Assembly (NCBI RefSeq): GCF_004799445.1
Contig: NZ_SSNA01000235.1
Location: forward strand, 1-36,778
Length of the DNA: 36,778 nt
From: Bradyrhizobium sp.
GTDB lineage: Bacteria > Pseudomonadota > Alphaproteobacteria > Rhizobiales > Xanthobacteraceae
Direction of reading: 5' to 3'
Position numbers and translations under genes: made by a program. How positions within the stretch are numbered: position 1 is the stretch's first letter; each line of letters starts with the position of its first letter. This document shows, one piece after another, positions 1 to 11,026 of this stretch. Below the pieces are notes generated by a model. The model saw only the letters and a list, made by a program, of their open reading frames with translations. It was not told the DNA's origin and did not search any database.

Positions 1-992
1 ACGCGGCCCCAATTGGCGTCCTCGCCGGCGATCGCGGTTTTCACCAGCGGCGAGTTCGCCACCGACATCGCGATCCTGCGCGCCGACTTTTTCGACACCG
101 CGCCCTCGACGATGATCTCGACCAGCTTGCGCGCGCCTTCGCCGTCGCGCGCCACCTGCTCGGCGAGGTCGGCCAGCACCGCGCGGAACGCCTTGGTGAA
201 CGCCTTCAGGCGCGGATCGCCGGCGCGGCTGATCCTGGGCGCGCCATTCGCGGCGGCCGAACCGGTGGCGAAAGCGAGCACCGTATCCGAGGTCGAGGTG
301 TCGCCGTCGATGGTGACGGCGTTGAAGGTGTCTTCGACCCCCGTCTTCAACAGCGATTGCAGCGCCGCCGCCGCGATCGGCGCGTCGGTGAACACGAAGG
401 CCAGCATGGTCGCCATGTCGGGTGCGATCATGCCGGCACCCTTGGCCATGCCGCTGATCGTGACTTTGGCCTTGCCGAGTTTCACGGAGGCGGTAGCCAC
501 TTTCGGAAAGGTGTCGGTGGTCATGATCGCGCGCGCTGCGCCCATCCAGTCGCCGGATGCGGCTTGCGCGGCCAGGCTGCCGAGCACGCCGTCGAATTTC
601 GTGGCATCGAGCGGCTCGCCGATCACGCCGGTGGAGGCGAGAAACACCTCGCTGGCGTTGCACCCGAGCGCCTTGGCGGCGATCGCCGCGGTCAGCGCGG
701 TGGCCTGCCGGCCGGTCTTGCCGGTGAAGGCATTGGCATTGCCGGAATTCACCACCAGCGCGCGGGCTTTGCCGCGGCCGAGTTTGGCTCGACACCATTC
801 CACCGGCGCGGACGGGCATTTCGACTGGGTGAAGACGCCGGCCACGGTGGTCCCTTTGTCCATGACCGCGAGCAGCACGTCGGTGCGGCCCTTGTAGCGG
901 ATGCCGGCGGCGGCGGTCGCAAGCTTCACGCCGGCAATCGCGGGCATGTCGGGGACATTGGTCGGGGCGAGCGGGGAAATCGAGGAGGACAT
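1..992 (-). CDS. argJ: Bifunctional ornithine acetyltransferase / N-acetylglutamate synthase ArgJ (3' end cut by window edge)
   Basis: ArgJ moves the acetyl group from N-acetylornithine to glutamate, and often also makes N-acetylglutamate from acetyl-CoA, in cytoplasmic arginine synthesis. The ATG at 992 begins MSSSISPLAPTNVPDMPAIA; about 330 residues are visible of roughly 410 expected. The autocleavage region reads GAGMIAPDMATML, placing the new N-terminal nucleophile at about Thr195 after Ala194. The asparagine-rich stretch VVNSGNANAFTG (about 80-91) and TIDGDTSTSDT downstream of the cleavage site are family signatures. A parvulin isomerase gene lies upstream on the same strand but 212 bp away, separated by a palindromic repeat, so cotranscription is possible but not shown. 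The C-terminus is outside the window. Confidence 0.95.
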   Translation of the reverse strand, partial: MSSSISPLAPTNVPDMPAIAGVKLATAAAGIRYKGRTDVLLAVMDKGTTVAGVFTQSKCPSAPVEWCRAKLGRGKARALVVNSGNANAFTGKTGRQATALTAAIAAKALGCNASEVFLASTGVIGEPLDATKFDGVLGSLAAQAASGDWMGAARAIMTTDTFPKVATASVKLGKAKVTISGMAKGAGMIAPDMATMLAFVFTDAPIAAAALQSLLKTGVEDTFNAVTIDGDTSTSDTVLAFATGSAAANGAPRISRAGDPRLKAFTKAFRAVLADLAEQVARDGEGARKLVEIIVEGAVSKKSARRIAMSVANSPLVKTAIAGEDANWGR

Positions 993-1080
993 GAGGGCTT
1001 CCGGCTTCGAGGCGTGGAAGCGCTCTTTATCACCTCAATTGTCAGGACGGGAGAGGGGGTGCGGTGTGATCACCGGCTGG

Positions 1081-1198
1081 TCGTCCCCGCGAAAGCGGGG
1101 ACCCATAGCCACCGGCTCCTGTTGTTAAGAAGGCAACAGGCCGTGTGCCCGAACCGCGACGGCACGGCGTATGGGTCCCGGCGTTCGCCGGGACGACG
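1081..1198. repeat. Family A palindromic repeat pair, copy 1
   Basis: Two imperfect hairpins in opposite orientation. The left arm at 1083-1102 pairs GTCCCC with GGGGAC around GCGAAAGC; the right arm at 1175-1194 pairs GTCCCGGCG-type sequence with CGCCGGGAC. Inner flanks ACCCATA and TATGGGT are also complementary, so the 118-bp unit can fold as one cruciform. Related copies are at 18614-18731 and 34794-34931. It sits between the parvulin isomerase gene and argJ, both minus strand, and could act as a processing or termination point; that role is inferred. Confidence 0.8.
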
Positions 1199-1204
1199 AG
1201 GAGT

Positions 1205-2113
1205 TTACTTCTTCGCGGGCGCCATCTTGGAATCGGCGGGCTTGGCATCGGTCTTCGCCGCCGCATCGTTCGGCTGGTCCATGCGCTCGACTTTCGCGGT
1301 TTCGCGCAGCTTCGCCACGTAATCGGCTTGCGCCTTGCGCGTCACATAGGTCTCGATCTGGCCCTTGACCTGCTCGAAGTCGGGCGCCTTGCGGTTGCGC
1401 TTCTCCTCGACCTTGATGATGTGCCAGCCGAACTGCGATTTCACCGGATCGGAGATCTTGCCCGGCTCGAGCGCGAAGGCGACGGCGGAGAACTCCGGCA
1501 CCATCTGGTCTTTGGTGAAGAAGCCGAGATCGCCGCCATCGGACGCCCCGGGATCCTTGGATTTCTTCTTGGCGAGTTCGGCGAAGTCGGCGCCCTTCTT
1601 GAGCTCGGCCTCGATCGCCTTGGCCTCGTCCTCGTTCTCAACCAGGATATGCCGGGCATGAACTTCCTGCTCGCCCTCGATCTGCTTGGAGGCGTCGGCA
1701 TAGACCTTCTTCATGGCTTCATCGGTGGTCGCGGCCTTGCCTTCGACCGCCAGCAGATTGTCCATCAGGAGCCGGTTGCGGGTGAAGGCGAGGCGGGCCT
1801 TGAAGTCGTCGCGGTCCTCGATTTTCTTGGCTTCGGCAGCCTTGGCGACAATCTTCATGTCGATCAGGAACGCCAATACGTTTTCTTTCTTGGTCGCGGG
1901 GTCCATCTGGGCGAGGCTGGGTCCGAGTTCCTCCTCGGCCAGCGTGACGTCGCTCTGGCGAATTTCAGCGCCGTTCACCTTGGCGAGAACGGGGTTGGCA
2001 TCTTCGGCCCGCACCGGCAGGCTGGCGAGCAAAACCATCGCGAGACAGCCGGTGGTAGCAAAGGCGAGGCGGGCGCGCGTGCCGAATTTCACTTCGGATG
2101 ACGACGTGGTCAT
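1205..2113 (-). CDS. Periplasmic parvulin-type peptidyl-prolyl cis-trans isomerase
   Basis: This 302-residue exported protein should catalyse cis-trans isomerisation of prolyl bonds and help outer-membrane or periplasmic proteins fold. The N-terminus has a signal peptide with hydrophobic core about residues 18-33 and likely cleavage at VRA-ED near 36. A SurA/PrsA-like N-terminal helical region is followed by one parvulin domain (about 151-240), with ARHILV at its start, SDGGDLGFF, MVPEFSAVAF and the closing FGWHIIKVEE. The C-terminal tail is Lys/Ala/Asp-rich and low complexity. Its place beside secA, divergently transcribed, fits an export and folding neighbourhood. It resembles proteins annotated as PrsA-like or SurA-like in rhizobia; with a single parvulin domain it is not a classical two-domain SurA, so no symbol is given. 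Confidence 0.9.
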   Translation of the reverse strand: MTTSSSEVKFGTRARLAFATTGCLAMVLLASLPVRAEDANPVLAKVNGAEIRQSDVTLAEEELGPSLAQMDPATKKENVLAFLIDMKIVAKAAEAKKIEDRDDFKARLAFTRNRLLMDNLLAVEGKAATTDEAMKKVYADASKQIEGEQEVHARHILVENEDEAKAIEAELKKGADFAELAKKKSKDPGASDGGDLGFFTKDQMVPEFSAVAFALEPGKISDPVKSQFGWHIIKVEEKRNRKAPDFEQVKGQIETYVTRKAQADYVAKLRETAKVERMDQPNDAAAKTDAKPADSKMAPAKK

Positions 2114-2593
2114 GGAAAATCCTTATCTTCAAAGCCGTGTGGCGGTTTGGGCAGTAGGGCTGTTTCGGGGCGGCGCGACACTCGCCCAATCATGTGGGCT
2201 TGGCAACGCGAAAAGTCTGTCAAAATGATGAATTCCCCGACAGGTCAAGGCCCCGGTTTCGGAAGTCCGTGACCCATCGCGGTGCCCTCCGAGACCAACT
2301 TCGGAAACAAACCGGCATCAGCGTGCCGAACCGCTCAAGGGGCCTCAAACTGGCGGCCCGGCCGCCGTTGACAAGGCTCTGGCCCAGCCATATCTCTGCA
2401 AAACCTAAGTCAATGGCGATAGAGCGTATTTCGCTGCGTTTTTGGCCGTTGAACCTTGGATTGCTGAATTCCCACTCATTTGGCGGATGATCCCCGGCTG
2501 GGGGCCGACCCGCGATGCGTCACGATGAGTTGATTGGCAACCGGGTAGACCACGTCACGGCAGCTCTGCCGACCGCGAAAACAGGAATTTGGC
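2114..2593. other. 480-bp divergent intergenic region between the parvulin isomerase gene and secA
   Basis: No convincing gene. Short open frames here lack a ribosome-binding site and family signatures. The region must hold promoters for both divergent genes. A TTGACA hexamer lies on the minus strand at 2223-2218 without a good -10 box at normal spacing, and a TTGACA/TATCTC pair lies on the plus strand (separate entry). No clear attenuator hairpin or SecM-like leader ORF was seen. Confidence 0.5.
2368..2396 (+). promoter_or_regulatory. Possible sigma70-type promoter for secA
   Basis: TTGACA at 2368-2373 is separated by 17 bp from TATCTC at 2391-2396. The -35 is perfect and the -10 weak. It would leave a leader of about 190 nt before the secA ATG at 2594. 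Based only on hexamer match and spacing. Confidence 0.3.
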
Positions 2594-5422
<2,829 letters not shown>

Positions 5423-5428
<6 letters not shown>

Positions 5429-5450
5429 GGACGCCGATCAGCCCTCACGC
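5423..5450 (+). terminator. secA: Hairpin overlapping the secA stop codon
   Basis: A perfect 8-bp stem pairs GCGTGAGG (5423-5430) with CCTCACGC (5443-5450) around a 12-nt loop; the secA TGA is inside the left arm. It is followed only by TGTTTA, so it is a weak intrinsic-terminator candidate in the 44-bp convergent gap. Confidence 0.4.
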
Positions 5451-5472
5451 TGTTTAGCGACCATCCCGGCCC

Positions 5473-5832
5473 TCAACGCTCGGTCTTGAGCAGGGGAATG
5501 CCGTTCGGATCGCGCGGCGCCGGCATCTGCCGCAGATAGGCGTAGAGATCCGCCGCTTCCTGATCGGAGACGACGGCAGCTTCGTATGGCGGCATCTGGT
5601 TTGCCGGGTGGCGAAGCTGATACAGAAAGCCATCGAAGGGGAATTCGGTTCGCGAGACGCGTGGCCCGGTCATCCGTGCGCCCTGACCCGCTAAGCCGTG
5701 GCACTGATAACAACCGACCTGAGCGTAGAGCTTCTTGCCGTTCTCGGCATTGCCCGCTGGCCCGGAAGTCTGTGCCCACGCCGGGCCAGCAGCCAACATC
5801 ACGCCCGTCACCGCGACAATGAGATGCTTCAT
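5473..5832 (-). CDS. Exported small class I c-type cytochrome
   Basis: This 119-residue periplasmic electron carrier has a Sec signal peptide ending near WA-Q at residue 20, then a single haem-binding motif CYQCH (Cys41, Cys44, His45). Met80 in NQMPPY is the likely second axial ligand. The C-terminal helix carries SDQEAADLYAYLRQMP, typical of small class I domains in dehydrogenase subunits. The start has a strong GAGGAGAG ribosome-binding site that overlaps the stop of the upstream thiamine-diphosphate enzyme gene; only 10 bp separate the two, so they are almost certainly cotranscribed. Inference: it accepts electrons from, or works with, that enzyme. The substrate and terminal acceptor are unknown. 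Confidence 0.92.
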   Translation of the reverse strand: MKHLIVAVTGVMLAAGPAWAQTSGPAGNAENGKKLYAQVGCYQCHGLAGQGARMTGPRVSRTEFPFDGFLYQLRHPANQMPPYEAAVVSDQEAADLYAYLRQMPAPRDPNGIPLLKTER

Positions 5833-5842
5833 GGCTCTCTCC

Positions 5843-7792
5843 TCAGCGCGGCTGCATGACGACGTCGATCAAGGCGGGCTGGCCAGCCTTGACGGCGGCA
5901 ATGCCCTTGCGGAACGCCTCGGACAGATCATTTGGATCGTTGATCGGTCCGATGCCGACCGCACCGTAGCCTTGCGCGATCCTGGCGTAGTCGATGTTCG
6001 GATTGTCGATCATGGTGCCGATAGGGACGTTGCGCAGACCACGATTGTGCCGGTTCGCCATGCGCTGGACGTGCATGACCTCCTGGTGATAGGCGCGATT
6101 GTTCTGGATGACGGTCAGGTACGGAATGCCATGGTGCGCGGCCGTCCACAGCGTATGCGGCGCCATGTTGAACTCGCCGTCGCCGGTGATGCTGACGACC
6201 ACGCGCCCGCCGGCATCGCGATGCGCCAGTGCCGCCCCGAGCGCGGCAACCGGCTGATAACCTACGCCATAGCCGCCAGAGCCGCCGATGAAGCGATAGT
6301 GCTTTTCCATCGGCCACAGGCGATGCGGCCAGTTGGACGAGAAGTCGCTGTCCGAGACCAGCGCCCAATCCTCCTTCCTGAGATGCTCCCAGAGCTCCAT
6401 ATACATGCGCGCCGACGAGATCGGGGTCGCGTCCCATGCCAGCGCGGCCTCCGCACGGGCGCGGTCCGCGAAGCCATTATAGGACTCACGCATCTTCTCG
6501 CCGCGCATGGCGATGGCGTTCTTGCCGCCGGAGGCGATCTCCCGCTGTACGGCCTCGATCAGGGACGGCAAGGTCGTTTGGGCGTCCGCGGTGATATTGA
6601 TGTCGGCACCGACGTAGCGCTGGAAGTCCTGGTAATTGGAATGGACCAGCAAATCGCGGGTCGAGATGCAGATGACCTTCACCCCCTTTTTGGACTTCGG
6701 GCTCACGGTCCGCTCCAACTGGTCGCGCATGACGTTGAGCTGGCCGTAAAGATCCACCGGCTCGAGCGACAGGATACAGTCGGCCTGCGCGATCAACCCG
6801 CCCGCCCGCTCCGACTGGCAAAGATAATGCGTGTTCGGCATGTTCATGCGCGAGCGGTTGTCGATGACCGGCGCCTGCAGAAGCTCGGCAAGCCTGACGA
6901 GATTGTCCATCGCCGCTTGCGAGCGGGCATAACGATCCGCGATGATGACCGGCGCTTCAGCCGCGACCAGCATTTTGGCGGCCTCGCGCAAGGCGTTCGG
7001 ATCCCCTGCGGGTTGCGAGGCTGTCACCAAGAGCGGAATCTTGAGCTTGCGCTGCTCGCGTTCGTCAAGCGGTTCTTCCTGCAGCTTGGTGTCCGCGGTG
7101 ATGAACACCGGCCCCGGAGGCTGCGCGCAGGCCAGCGTATAGCCACGCACCGTCGACTCGGCAAAATGCTGAAGCGACATTGGATAGTCGTCCCACTTGA
7201 CGAAGTCGCGCACCGTCGACGCGGCGTCCTGGACGCTGTGGACCCATTCGACCCCGGGCCGGCGCTCGTCGAGCGCACCGGCGTTACCCGTAAAGATGAT
7301 GATGGGAACGCGGTCGCAGAAGGCATTATAGATGCCCATCGCCGCATGCTGGGTGCCGACCGTTCCATGCACCATCGCCGCCATCGGCTTGCCGGCGACC
7401 TTGGCATAGCCATGCGCCATGCCGACCGACACTTCCTCGTGCATGCATGTCAGCCATTCCGGGCGCTTGTTCTGCCCGTAGTTGATGAAGCTTTCTTGCA
7501 GGGCGCGAAACGTCGAGCCCGGGCAGGCGGCCATGTAGTCGAGGTTGAGCGTCTTGCAGACCTCGACCATGAAATCGGAGCCGGTCTTTTCGGTTGTCAG
7601 TCGGTCGGCTTCCGGCGGATGTTCGCGCTCGCTGGCTCTTGCGGCGGCGGTGGGCGGCGAGGTGTTGCCGGTCGGCTTCTCCGGCGCCTGCGCCTGAGCG
7701 GCTGCCGGAGCCACGACGGTCGCGCCGCCGGCGACGACCATCCCTTTCAGAAATCGACGGCGGTGCAATGCAGCCGATTCCGATTCAGCCAT
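5843..7792 (-). CDS. Tat-exported thiamine-diphosphate-dependent enzyme (acetolactate synthase/decarboxylase superfamily)
   Basis: A 649-residue protein with a twin-arginine signal at the N-terminus (RRRFLK, 11-16), a hydrophobic stretch and an AQA-type cleavage region near 33-35. The mature part has the three-domain plan of ThDP enzymes: an N-terminal PYR domain with HEEVSVGMAHGYAK, where Glu119 is the expected cofactor-activating residue; a central domain; and a C-terminal PP domain with GDG at 537-539 and NN at 564-565, the Mg/ThDP motif. The reaction cannot be read from sequence; decarboxylation or oxidation of a 2-oxo acid is the family norm. Tat export fits a protein that folds around its cofactor before secretion. 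The ATG at 7792 has GGAGAA upstream. A cytochrome c gene follows after 10 bp. A periplasmic location is unusual for this superfamily, and the acceptor coupling is inferred. Confidence 0.85.
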   Translation of the reverse strand: MAESESAALHRRRFLKGMVVAGGATVVAPAAAQAQAPEKPTGNTSPPTAAARASEREHPPEADRLTTEKTGSDFMVEVCKTLNLDYMAACPGSTFRALQESFINYGQNKRPEWLTCMHEEVSVGMAHGYAKVAGKPMAAMVHGTVGTQHAAMGIYNAFCDRVPIIIFTGNAGALDERRPGVEWVHSVQDAASTVRDFVKWDDYPMSLQHFAESTVRGYTLACAQPPGPVFITADTKLQEEPLDEREQRKLKIPLLVTASQPAGDPNALREAAKMLVAAEAPVIIADRYARSQAAMDNLVRLAELLQAPVIDNRSRMNMPNTHYLCQSERAGGLIAQADCILSLEPVDLYGQLNVMRDQLERTVSPKSKKGVKVICISTRDLLVHSNYQDFQRYVGADINITADAQTTLPSLIEAVQREIASGGKNAIAMRGEKMRESYNGFADRARAEAALAWDATPISSARMYMELWEHLRKEDWALVSDSDFSSNWPHRLWPMEKHYRFIGGSGGYGVGYQPVAALGAALAHRDAGGRVVVSITGDGEFNMAPHTLWTAAHHGIPYLTVIQNNRAYHQEVMHVQRMANRHNRGLRNVPIGTMIDNPNIDYARIAQGYGAVGIGPINDPNDLSEAFRKGIAAVKAGQPALIDVVMQPR

Positions 7793-7961
7793 GATCGTTC
7801 TCCGTGTTTTTTCCCCGCCGAGCCCAGTGCGCTGACGGCTTTTTCATTTTGTATCCGGGGATGTGAGACTATTGCATCGACGGGATCTTATCCAGATGCC
7901 GGCGCCAATGCCCAGCGGATCGATCCGGAAGATCACGGGAGGGGGATCGCCGACAAATCTA

Positions 7962-7983
7962 CGTCGTCCGCGCAAGGACGACG
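7962..7983 (-). terminator. GC-rich hairpin downstream of the L,D-transpeptidase-like gene
   Basis: An 8-bp perfect stem pairs CGTCGTCC (7962-7969) with GGACGACG (7976-7983) around 6 nt. It lacks a T-run and resembles a half-unit of the family A repeat, so it may be a degenerate repeat serving as terminator for the minus-strand gene ending at 8027. Confidence 0.35.
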
Positions 7984-8026
7984 ACGATGCCCGGCCACGA
8001 CGGTGCGATGCTGAAGCGGTTTTGCC

Positions 8027-9607
8027 TTACTTGGCCGCCGAGAACCGGCTCTCGAACGAATTCGCCGATAGAACCGGCTGTGCGCCGGCGACCATGCTGG
8101 GTGCTGCGGGAGCGAACGCAGGGGCAGATGAGGCCGCCTCGCTATCGCTCACCCCAGGTTTCAAGGGCGGACGTGCGGCGGCTTGCTTGGTATCGGCCTT
8201 CGGTGCCGTTCCCTTGGGAATCGAAGCTTCGGGGCGCGGCGGCTTGGCTTCGGCGACCTTCGGCTTGGCTGGAGCAGGCGGCGGCGCGGCGGTGGCGGTG
8301 GTATCGGCGGTGCCGCCAAGGCCGACCTTGCGGGCGAGGCTGGAGAAGAAGCCTTCAGACTGGGTATTTTGCTGGGTATTTTGGGATTGCGTATTCTGAG
8401 TCGCGGGTGTCGCGGACGCCACGCGCGTCCCTGAGGCTGGCGGGGTCGCCGGCGCCACCGACGCCGTCCATGGGTCTTCCGGCGACGTCACGGGCCCGCG
8501 CGGAGGATTGACCCCGGGAGGAATGGTGCCGGGCGCTTTATCAAGGGTGAGCAGCGCGAGACCGGTACCACCTTCCGACAGCCCGGTATTGCCGCCGGGC
8601 AGCTTGGCCGCGAATACCCTGTGCATGCCGCCGTCGATGCCGGTATTGATCCGGGCCACCGGCGTTCCCCGCTCAATCAGCTTGGCGGTCTCGACATGAT
8701 CGGCATCCTGCTTTTCGCGGACGGCTTCGGCGACTTCATCCGGGATCACATAAGCGGGGCATTTTGCCGAGGCCTCGAATACCGGATCCCGTTTGGCATC
8801 CGACGGCTTCACCGCATCGAACACGTATTTCTTTTCGCAGAAATCGACCTTCGGCTCCTGCCGCGTCACTTCGAAATGATCGTAGCCTTCCTTGATCATT
8901 TTCCAGAACGGCATGTTCGGATTGTTGCGATGCTTGGCCATGTTGAGCGGCGTCATCCGGAACGGATAGGCCTGAAACTGGAACGACTTTTGACCGCCGA
9001 AGAAGGATTCTCGCCCCAGCGAATAGATTTCGGCGATCTGTTCGTCGGTCATGGCGTAGCAGCCGCGCGACGAGCAGTCGCCATGCACCATCAGCTCCGA
9101 GCCGGTATGTCCGAGCGACCGGTCGTAGGCATTCGGATAGCCGGTGTTGAATGAAAGATAATACGCCGATTGCGGGTTCATCTGCGCCGGCGAGATCGCA
9201 TAGAAGCCCTCCGGGGCCTGGCGGTCGCCCTCGCGGACCTTGGGTCCGAGATCTCCCGACCAGCGGCAAATCGGATAGGTCTTCAGCAGGGCGAAGCGGC
9301 CCGAACGATCCTGCTTCCAGACCTCGAGCTCGGCTTCCTGCTTGAACAGCCGGACCAGGATCGGCGATTGCAGATCCATGTCCTTTGCCACCATCTCGGC
9401 GACGAGTTTTGGCGAAACGGGCTGGTTGGCCTTGGCGTTACTGGCGAGTGAAATTTCGTCGCTGTTGCAGCCGGCCAGCAGCCCACCGGCCGCGAGCGCG
9501 GCAGATGTGATAAGCGCGCGAACCAGCGAGCGACCGATCAATGCAAAGCTCCACACCCAACGGGCAATTTTCGCACCCCAACAACGGCGTTCATGCCCTG
9601 AAGCCAT
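8027..9607 (-). CDS. L,D-transpeptidase-like (YkuD fold) murein lipoprotein
   Basis: Predicted 526-residue cell-envelope protein. The start is placed at the ATG at 9607 because the reading frame further upstream shows nothing protein-like. A lipoprotein signal ends in LLAGC, with Cys47 as lipidation site. The catalytic segment SELMVHGDCSSRGCYAMTD gives His175 and Cys183, the YkuD-type H...S-x-GC arrangement, as in YafK-like L,D-transpeptidases that cut or form meso-DAP cross-links or attach proteins to murein. The last third is Pro/Ala/Lys-rich with a short Asn-Thr-Gln repeat (around 8365-8395) and looks disordered, perhaps a spacer across the periplasm. It follows accA on the same strand after 230 bp. 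The specific reaction is not deducible. Confidence 0.8.
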   Translation of the reverse strand: MASGHERRCWGAKIARWVWSFALIGRSLVRALITSAALAAGGLLAGCNSDEISLASNAKANQPVSPKLVAEMVAKDMDLQSPILVRLFKQEAELEVWKQDRSGRFALLKTYPICRWSGDLGPKVREGDRQAPEGFYAISPAQMNPQSAYYLSFNTGYPNAYDRSLGHTGSELMVHGDCSSRGCYAMTDEQIAEIYSLGRESFFGGQKSFQFQAYPFRMTPLNMAKHRNNPNMPFWKMIKEGYDHFEVTRQEPKVDFCEKKYVFDAVKPSDAKRDPVFEASAKCPAYVIPDEVAEAVREKQDADHVETAKLIERGTPVARINTGIDGGMHRVFAAKLPGGNTGLSEGGTGLALLTLDKAPGTIPPGVNPPRGPVTSPEDPWTASVAPATPPASGTRVASATPATQNTQSQNTQQNTQSEGFFSSLARKVGLGGTADTTATAAPPPAPAKPKVAEAKPPRPEASIPKGTAPKADTKQAAARPPLKPGVSDSEAASSAPAFAPAAPSMVAGAQPVLSANSFESRFSAAK

Positions 9608-9759
9608 TGAATAAAATATTATCCTTAAGCCCCCTCTGCCGCAAGCCGACGGGGGCGTTGCGGCGGATCCCAGCCAAGGCATGAATGATTGCAGTTAAAT
9701 ATCGGTGTCTGGGCCTAATTGCGGCCAAAACGGCCGAATTCTGAAAAGGCTGGGGCCCG

Positions 9760-9786
9760 GAGCATGATTCCGAAAAGATCATGCAA
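9760..9786. repeat. Family E repeat fragment
   Basis: An AGCATGATTCCGAAAAGATC-type core with AGCATGAT and ATCATGC as opposing ends. It resembles the longer copy at the aroB end (14085-14131). It lies between accA and the L,D-transpeptidase-like gene. Confidence 0.55.
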
Positions 9787-9836
9787 ACAGACCGGGGGGC
9801 CGCCGCCTTACCGGATTTCCCGCAAAAGGGGCGATT

Positions 9837-10799
9837 TCACCCCAACTTCCGGCCGATATCGAGGAATTTCTGCCGCCGCTGCCTTCGGATCGCGTCGGAA
9901 TCGAGGTTGCGCAGGTCGTCCAGGGTTTGGGCGATGGCATCGCCGGTGGTCGCGATCATGGCGGCGGGGTCGCGATGCGCGCCGCCAGCCGGCTCCTTGA
10001 GAATCTGGTCGATCACGCCAAAACGCAGCATGTCCTGCGCGGTGATCTTCATGCTGGTCGCGGCTTCCTGCGCCTTGGTTCCGTCGCGCCACAGAATCGA
10101 GGAGGCGGCCTCCGGCGAGATCACGCTGTAGATCGCGTGCTCGAACATCAGCACGCGGTTGGCAGTGGTGATGGCGATGGCGCCGCCGGACATTCCCTCG
10201 CCGGTGATGATCGCGATATTGGGCACCCCAAGCGACAGGCAGGCGTCGGTCGAGCGCGCGATGGCTTCGGCCTGGCCGCGCTCTTCCGCGCCGATGCCGG
10301 GATAGGCGCCGGCGGAATCGACGATCGACAGCACGGGAATGCCGAATCGATCCGCCATCTCCATCAGCCGCACGGCCTTGCGATAGCCCTCCGGGCGCGC
10401 CATGCCGAAATTATGCTTGATGCGGGAGTCGGTGGTGGCGCCCTTCTCCTGGCCGATCACGCAGATGCTCTCGCCGCGGAAGCGGCCGAACCCGCCCACC
10501 AGCGCCTCGTCCTCGCCGAACTTGCGGTCGCCCGCCAGCGGCGTGAATTCCGATATCAGCGCGTTGATGAAATCGGTCAGATGCGGCCGCTGCGGATGGC
10601 GCGCCACCAGGGTTTTCTGCCACGGCGTCAGATTGGCGTAGAGGTCGTGAAGCGCCTGGGCCGCCTTGTCCTCGATCCGGGTGATCTCTTCGCCGATGTC
10701 GCTGCCGGAAGCCGCCAGCGCGCGCAATTCATCGACCTTGGAGTCGAGTTCGGCGACGGGCTTTTCGAAATCGAGGTAACTGCGCATGTGATCCGGCAT
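9837..10799 (-). CDS. accA: Acetyl-CoA carboxylase carboxyltransferase subunit alpha
   Basis: AccA pairs with AccD to move the carboxyl group from carboxybiotin to acetyl-CoA, giving malonyl-CoA for fatty-acid synthesis in the cytoplasm. The chosen start, ATG 10799, gives MPDHMRSYLDFEKPVAELDS, the usual family N-terminus, and 320 residues; an in-frame ATG at 10874 adds 25 residues without family character, and ATG 10787 is a lesser alternative. Diagnostic segments are GDRKFGEDEALVGGFGRF, GQEKGATTDSRIKHNFGM, the oxyanion-type GAYPGIGAEERGQAEAIA and GEGMSGGAIAI, and VISPEAASSILWRD. Intact. accA directly follows xerD on the same strand after a 227-bp gap. Confidence 0.97.
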   Translation of the reverse strand: MPDHMRSYLDFEKPVAELDSKVDELRALAASGSDIGEEITRIEDKAAQALHDLYANLTPWQKTLVARHPQRPHLTDFINALISEFTPLAGDRKFGEDEALVGGFGRFRGESICVIGQEKGATTDSRIKHNFGMARPEGYRKAVRLMEMADRFGIPVLSIVDSAGAYPGIGAEERGQAEAIARSTDACLSLGVPNIAIITGEGMSGGAIAITTANRVLMFEHAIYSVISPEAASSILWRDGTKAQEAATSMKITAQDMLRFGVIDQILKEPAGGAHRDPAAMIATTGDAIAQTLDDLRNLDSDAIRRQRRQKFLDIGRKLG

Positions 10800-11026
10800 C
10801 AAACCAATATAAGGACGAAGCCGCCCGGGAGCGAAGCGGCTTCCGGTTCGCGCCAAGAAAGCGCGTACCTTCAATTACTTAGAGCGCATTCCGACGCCAG
10901 ATGGGTGCCCGTTGGGCCAACTTTCCACCGGGGGCAGGGCGGGAAGAGGCTCTTTCACGGCAGAGGAGGCGGAAGTCAAGCTGCGGATCACCGCGTCGTC
11001 GCCATCCCGGCCGGAAAGATGATTCG

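Noticed and set aside
13..897. 294-codon plus-strand frame at the window start
   Set aside because: Antisense to argJ, whose cleavage motif and N-terminus are unmistakable.
5735..8014. Open frame of 759 codons on the plus strand opposite the thiamine-diphosphate enzyme
   Set aside because: Shadow of the minus-strand gene with its complete ThDP motifs; Arg/His-rich translation.
10806..10811. TATATT on the minus strand just upstream of the accA start, suggesting a leaderless mRNA
   Set aside because: No -35 element at usual spacing; a single hexamer is not enough.
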